Shown in pieces: positions 4,684 through 7,546 of a DNA stretch of 7,546 bases. The DNA is from an uncultured Prevotella sp. (GTDB lineage: Bacteria; Bacteroidota; Bacteroidia; Bacteroidales; Bacteroidaceae), in NCBI GenBank assembly GCA_938023885.1, contig CALJCU010000415.1, forward strand, positions 1 to 7,546, in the 5' to 3' direction. Below the pieces are notes generated by a model. It was not told the DNA's origin. It was given only the letters and a program-made list of their open reading frames with translations, and did not search any database. Position 1 is the stretch's first letter, and every line of letters begins with the position of its first letter. The translations under genes were made by a program, and so were the position numbers.

Positions 4684-5826
4684 ATGACTTATCAATTGTT
4701 ACAACAATACTGGTGGTTCGTCGTCTCCCTGATGGCGGCGTTCCTTGTGTTTTTTCTCTTTGTCCAGGGAGGAAACAGCCTGATATTCTGTCTGGGCAAG
4801 ACAAAGGAAGAACGGCGGCTTGTCGTCAACTCTACCGGCCACAAATGGGAATTCACCTTCACCACGCTTGCCACATTCGGCGCATCGTTCTTCGCCTCCT
4901 TCCCGCTATTCTACAGTACGAGCTTTGGCGGGGCTTACTGGATATGGATGCTCATCCTCTTCACATTCGTGGTGCAGGCTGTAAGTTATGAGTTTCAAAA
5001 CAAATTGGGCAACTTTCTCGGTCCCAAAGTATTCCAGGCCGGCCTTCTCATCAATGGTATTGTAGGGCCGTTACTCCTCGGCGGTGCCGTGGCCACCTTC
5101 TTTGATGGCAGCAATTTCTATATAGAGAAAGCCAACATGACGACCTCCCTCCAGCCTGTCATTAGCCATTGGGCCAACGGCAGCTACGGACTCGACGCAC
5201 TCCTCGATGTGTGGAACCTCATCTTCGGCCTTGCCGTTTTCTTCCTGACACGCGTCACCGGCCTGCTTTACATGCGCAACAACATCGCCGATGACACCCT
5301 CCGTGAGCGATGCCGCAAACGCCTCCTGCCCAACGCCGTGCTCTTCCTTGTCTTCTTCCTGACCTTTCTTGTCCGTACCCTGCTTAAAGACGGATTCGCC
5401 GTGAACCCAACCACAGGTGTCATTTTCATGGAGCCGATGAAGTATTTCAACAATCTCATCACAATGTGGCCTCTGCTGCTGATATTCCTTGCGGGAGTAG
5501 TCCTGGTCTTGTTTGGCATTGGAAGAACCATTTTCGACAAGGCTTACGTGAAAGGCATCTGGCCTGCAGGCGTGGGTGTCATTATGGTCGTGCTCGTGCT
5601 TTTCCTTATCGCCGGATGGAATAACACAGCTTTCTATCCATCCAATGTCGATTTGCAGAGCAGTCTAACCATCAGCAATGCCTGCAGCAGTGAGGTGACA
5701 CTCCGTGTCATGGCCTGGATCACACTGCTTATACCTGTCATTCTGGCTTACGGTGCCTATTGCTGGTGGAGCATCGACAAAAAGAAGATCACAAGGGCTG
5801 AGATAGAAAAAGGCGACGCTTATTAA
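4684..5826 (+). CDS. cydB: Cytochrome bd quinol oxidase subunit II
   Basis: The second integral membrane subunit of cytochrome bd stabilises the haem centre with CydA. The 380-residue product is hydrophobic throughout, with about eight or nine membrane segments. It shows family landmarks: GHKWEF (52-57, holding the conserved Trp region), FGASFFASFPLFYS (65-78), SYEFQNKLG (101-109) and AGWNNTAFYPS near 310-320. The first helix reads LFVQGGNSLIF (25-35), where the E. coli type has an acidic DGxDxG motif. I recall this neutral form as usual in Bacteroidota, so it is a lineage variant rather than damage. The C-terminus ends in a charged cytoplasmic tail (KKKITRAEIEKGDAY). No CydX-like frame follows, and the next gene is convergent after 32 bases, with no obvious terminator between. 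Confidence 0.96.
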   Translation: MTYQLLQQYWWFVVSLMAAFLVFFLFVQGGNSLIFCLGKTKEERRLVVNSTGHKWEFTFTTLATFGASFFASFPLFYSTSFGGAYWIWMLILFTFVVQAVSYEFQNKLGNFLGPKVFQAGLLINGIVGPLLLGGAVATFFDGSNFYIEKANMTTSLQPVISHWANGSYGLDALLDVWNLIFGLAVFFLTRVTGLLYMRNNIADDTLRERCRKRLLPNAVLFLVFFLTFLVRTLLKDGFAVNPTTGVIFMEPMKYFNNLITMWPLLLIFLAGVVLVLFGIGRTIFDKAYVKGIWPAGVGVIMVVLVLFLIAGWNNTAFYPSNVDLQSSLTISNACSSEVTLRVMAWITLLIPVILAYGAYCWWSIDKKKITRAEIEKGDAY

Positions 5827-5858
5827 ACGCCGCCGGTATCCACTAAAGGGTATTTTCG

Positions 5859-7067
5859 CTAAATGCCGACCGGTCTTGCCGCCGGTCCTCGGTCCTTATT
5901 TTCCAATAACTCTACCATGAGATGGGCCGCATTGTCGGGAGCTGACTCACTGCCGAGCCGCCTCTCCACCTCACGGTAGCCTGCAAGCATCTTCTCACGG
6001 TCTGTCCCCCCGGGCAGAATCGCAAGAAGACGCTTGCGTATCTGCTCCACACTGAAACGATCAGCAAAGAGCTCAGGAACGATTTCACAGTCAGCAATAA
6101 GATTGACCAGACTGATATACTTACATTTAATGATGTGGTTAAAGCCCCAACGGATCAGTTTGGGCAGCGGTGTCTCATAACAAACCACTTGTGGAACATG
6201 GAGCAAGGCCGTCTCCAGCGTTGCCGTGCCGCTCGTCACCAAGGCAGCTGTGGAATGCACAAGAAGCGAATAAGTCTGACCAAAGACTATCTTGACATCC
6301 TTGCCGGCTATAAACGGCTTGTAATAGGAACGGTCGATGGAAGGCGCACCGGCTATGACAATTTGGTATCCCTGGAGTTTGTCGTCTCCCTCCATATTAC
6401 GGGCAGCCGCAGAAACCGCCCCTGCAAGCATTCCTGGGAGATTATCCTTTATCTCCTGCTTGCGGCTTCCTGCAAGCAAGGCGATAATGGGCTTTGAGAC
6501 ATCAAGGCCACAGCGTTGACAGAACGCTGTCTTTGTCTCATCATAACCGGAAGAAAACGACCGCACCTCCTCCGCCGTGGGGTTTCCCACGTAATGAATG
6601 GAGAAATGATGTTTCTGCTCATAGAACGGCACCTCAAAAGGAAGAATGGAGAACAGTTCATTGACATCGCGTTTGATCGACTTGATGCGCCACTCCTTCC
6701 ATGCCCAAATTTTCGGGGAGATATAATAGTAGACGGGGATAGAGGTCCTGGCATGCACAAACTTAGCGATGTCGAGGTTGAAACCCGGATAGTCGACAAG
6801 GATGACGACATCCGGCTCCCATGCCACGATATCACGCTTGCAGAACGCCATGTTGCGGAAGATGGTGCGCAGATGGAGCAGCACAGGGACGAAGCCCATG
6901 TAAGCCAAATCTTTATAATGGCGCACACGTGTGCCTCCCTCCGCCGTCATGAGGTCTCCCCCGAAGAAGCGGAACTCAGCCGCGGCATCCTCCTGCCTCA
7001 GCGCATGCATGAGGCGTGAGGCATGAAGGTCCCCGCTCGCCTCTCCGACAATCAGATAGTACCGCAT
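5859..7067 (-). CDS. lpxB: Lipid-A-disaccharide synthase
   Basis: LpxB is a peripheral inner-membrane glycosyltransferase (family GT19). It joins UDP-2,3-diacylglucosamine and 2,3-diacylglucosamine-1-phosphate into the lipid A disaccharide. The 402-residue product starts MRYYLIVGEASGDLHASRLM and has VDYPGFNLDIAKF (91-103), YYISPKIWAWKEWR (114-127), the Arg in LLAGSRKQEI (197-206) and TSGTATLETALLHVPQVV (278-295), which fits nucleotide-sugar binding. The frame is open back to 7148, but those 27 residues lie inside surE and lack family similarity; 7067 gives the normal N-terminus. The start codon sits within the end of surE (16-base overlap), and AAAGAGG lies five bases before it, an unusually Shine-Dalgarno-like site for this phylum. 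The last ~12 residues (KDRGPAARPVGI) look like a non-conserved extension. Convergent with cydB. Confidence 0.95.
   Translation of the reverse strand: MRYYLIVGEASGDLHASRLMHALRQEDAAAEFRFFGGDLMTAEGGTRVRHYKDLAYMGFVPVLLHLRTIFRNMAFCKRDIVAWEPDVVILVDYPGFNLDIAKFVHARTSIPVYYYISPKIWAWKEWRIKSIKRDVNELFSILPFEVPFYEQKHHFSIHYVGNPTAEEVRSFSSGYDETKTAFCQRCGLDVSKPIIALLAGSRKQEIKDNLPGMLAGAVSAAARNMEGDDKLQGYQIVIAGAPSIDRSYYKPFIAGKDVKIVFGQTYSLLVHSTAALVTSGTATLETALLHVPQVVCYETPLPKLIRWGFNHIIKCKYISLVNLIADCEIVPELFADRFSVEQIRKRLLAILPGGTDREKMLAGYREVERRLGSESAPDNAAHLMVELLENKDRGPAARPVGI
5868..5887. other. G/C-rich hairpin at the 3' end of lpxB
   Basis: GACCGG (5868-5873) and CCGGTC (5882-5887) form a 6-bp stem with an 8-nt loop inside the last codons of lpxB, next to the convergent cydB end. 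GCCGCCGGT also occurs twice (5829-5837 and 5878-5886). No T-run follows on either strand, so a terminator role is weakly supported. Confidence 0.3.
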
Positions 7068-7546
7068 TGCAGCCTCTTTAAGAACGCGTAATCCGTCACA
7101 TCGACGGTTGTCGGCGTGATGGCCACATAGCCGTGATTGAGCGCCCACTGGTCAGAGTCCTGTGCCTCCGGCTCGTCGTTGCGGTACTCGCCTACCATCC
7201 AAAAATAATCGTAGCCACGCAGATGATGACGCCTGTCCACCTCGTTGATCCACGAGCCCCATGTCATGCGGCACGCCCTGGCACCCTCAAACTGCTTCCT
7301 TGCAGGGAAGTTGACATTGAGGCACGTACCCTTCGGCAGTCCGTCGGCCAACACGCGGCTCACGATCTTCTCCACGTATGGGTGCAACGGCTCAAGGTCG
7401 GCATCCTCATTGTAATAGCATGAGGAGAAGGCCACAGAAGGAATATATTTCATGCAGCCTTCCATACACGCACCCATGGTACCACTGTAGTGACTGTTCA
7501 CGGATGAATTGTCTCCATGGTTGATGCCACTGAGGATGATGCCGGG
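7052..7546 (-). CDS. surE: 5'/3'-nucleotidase SurE, C-terminal 164 residues (start beyond the window)
   Basis: SurE is a metal-dependent nucleoside 5'/3'-monophosphate phosphatase linked to stationary-phase survival. The visible part opens with GIILSGINHGDNSSVNSHYS. This is the family SGINxGxN block, whose Asn (codon 7520-7522) is a metal ligand, followed by YSGTMGA. Further on are CLNVNFPA and the C-terminal WALNHGYVAITPTTVDVTDY, both usual for SurE. The N-terminal Asp-Asp metal site lies outside the window; about 85-95 residues should be missing, given a normal length near 250. The frame stays open to the window edge, so the GTG at 7499-7501 is not a real start. The stop at 7052-7054 overlaps lpxB by 16 bases, implying co-transcription and probable translational coupling. 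The surE-lpxB pairing is one I recall from other Bacteroidota. Confidence 0.95.
   Translation of the reverse strand, partial: PGIILSGINHGDNSSVNSHYSGTMGACMEGCMKYIPSVAFSSCYYNEDADLEPLHPYVEKIVSRVLADGLPKGTCLNVNFPARKQFEGARACRMTWGSWINEVDRRHHLRGYDYFWMVGEYRNDEPEAQDSDQWALNHGYVAITPTTVDVTDYAFLKRLQCGTI

Noticed and set aside
6516..7019. Open frame of 167 codons on the + strand opposite lpxB
   Set aside because: It lies wholly antisense to a well-supported gene, its product has no recognisable motif or hydrophobic pattern, and no promoter was seen ahead of it.
7068..7148. N-terminal extension of LpxB from 7148
   Set aside because: This stretch encodes the conserved SurE C-terminus in another frame, and the extra residues lack LpxB similarity.

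Overview
The window reads as a chromosomal segment of a Bacteroidota bacterium, most likely a Prevotella-like member of the Bacteroidales. Three things point there. Promoters match the phylum's TTTG / TAnnTTTG pattern rather than -35/-10 boxes. Genes mostly lack Shine-Dalgarno sequences and have A/T-rich leaders. The gene content is also typical: nusB divergent from rplY, a DUF4492-like small protein ahead of cydAB, and surE-lpxB. The genus is inferred from protein recall, not from a search.

Layout. Positions 1 to about 97 hold an internal piece of kbl (glycine C-acetyltransferase) on the + strand. It ends abruptly in the interior of a minus-strand nusB gene, of which only the first ~94 codons remain (start at 379). 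This junction is either an assembly or amplification chimera at a contig end, or a real rearrangement. Positions 380-613 are a divergent control region with one Bacteroidota-type promoter for each direction. Next on the + strand come rplY (L25/Ctc, 614-1267), a 19-bp-stem hairpin, three tandem CACTCTT heptamers, pth (1428-2006) and an Hsp15/HslR-type S4 protein (2029-2460). These three proteins all act on the ribosome or on peptidyl-tRNA.

Positions 2461-2732 are non-coding and structured: a terminator-like hairpin, a degenerate 22-bp tandem repeat with nested inverted repeats, an A/T-rich dyad, and a promoter. That promoter drives a respiratory unit: a small single-helix membrane protein (2733-2975), cydA (3062-4645) and cydB (4684-5826). 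Together these encode a cytochrome bd quinol oxidase for micro-oxic respiration and oxygen removal. The cyd unit converges on a minus-strand pair, surE (cut by the window end) and lpxB (lipid A disaccharide synthase), which overlap by 16 bases.

No RNA genes, insertion sequences, CRISPR arrays or phage genes were seen. Most of the window is ordinary housekeeping and respiratory sequence. The items that most merit a second look are the kbl/nusB junction, the 22-bp repeat block ahead of the cyd unit, the dyad beside the cyd promoter, and the clustering of L25/Ctc, Pth and Hsp15. I do not see a convincing undescribed multi-gene system.
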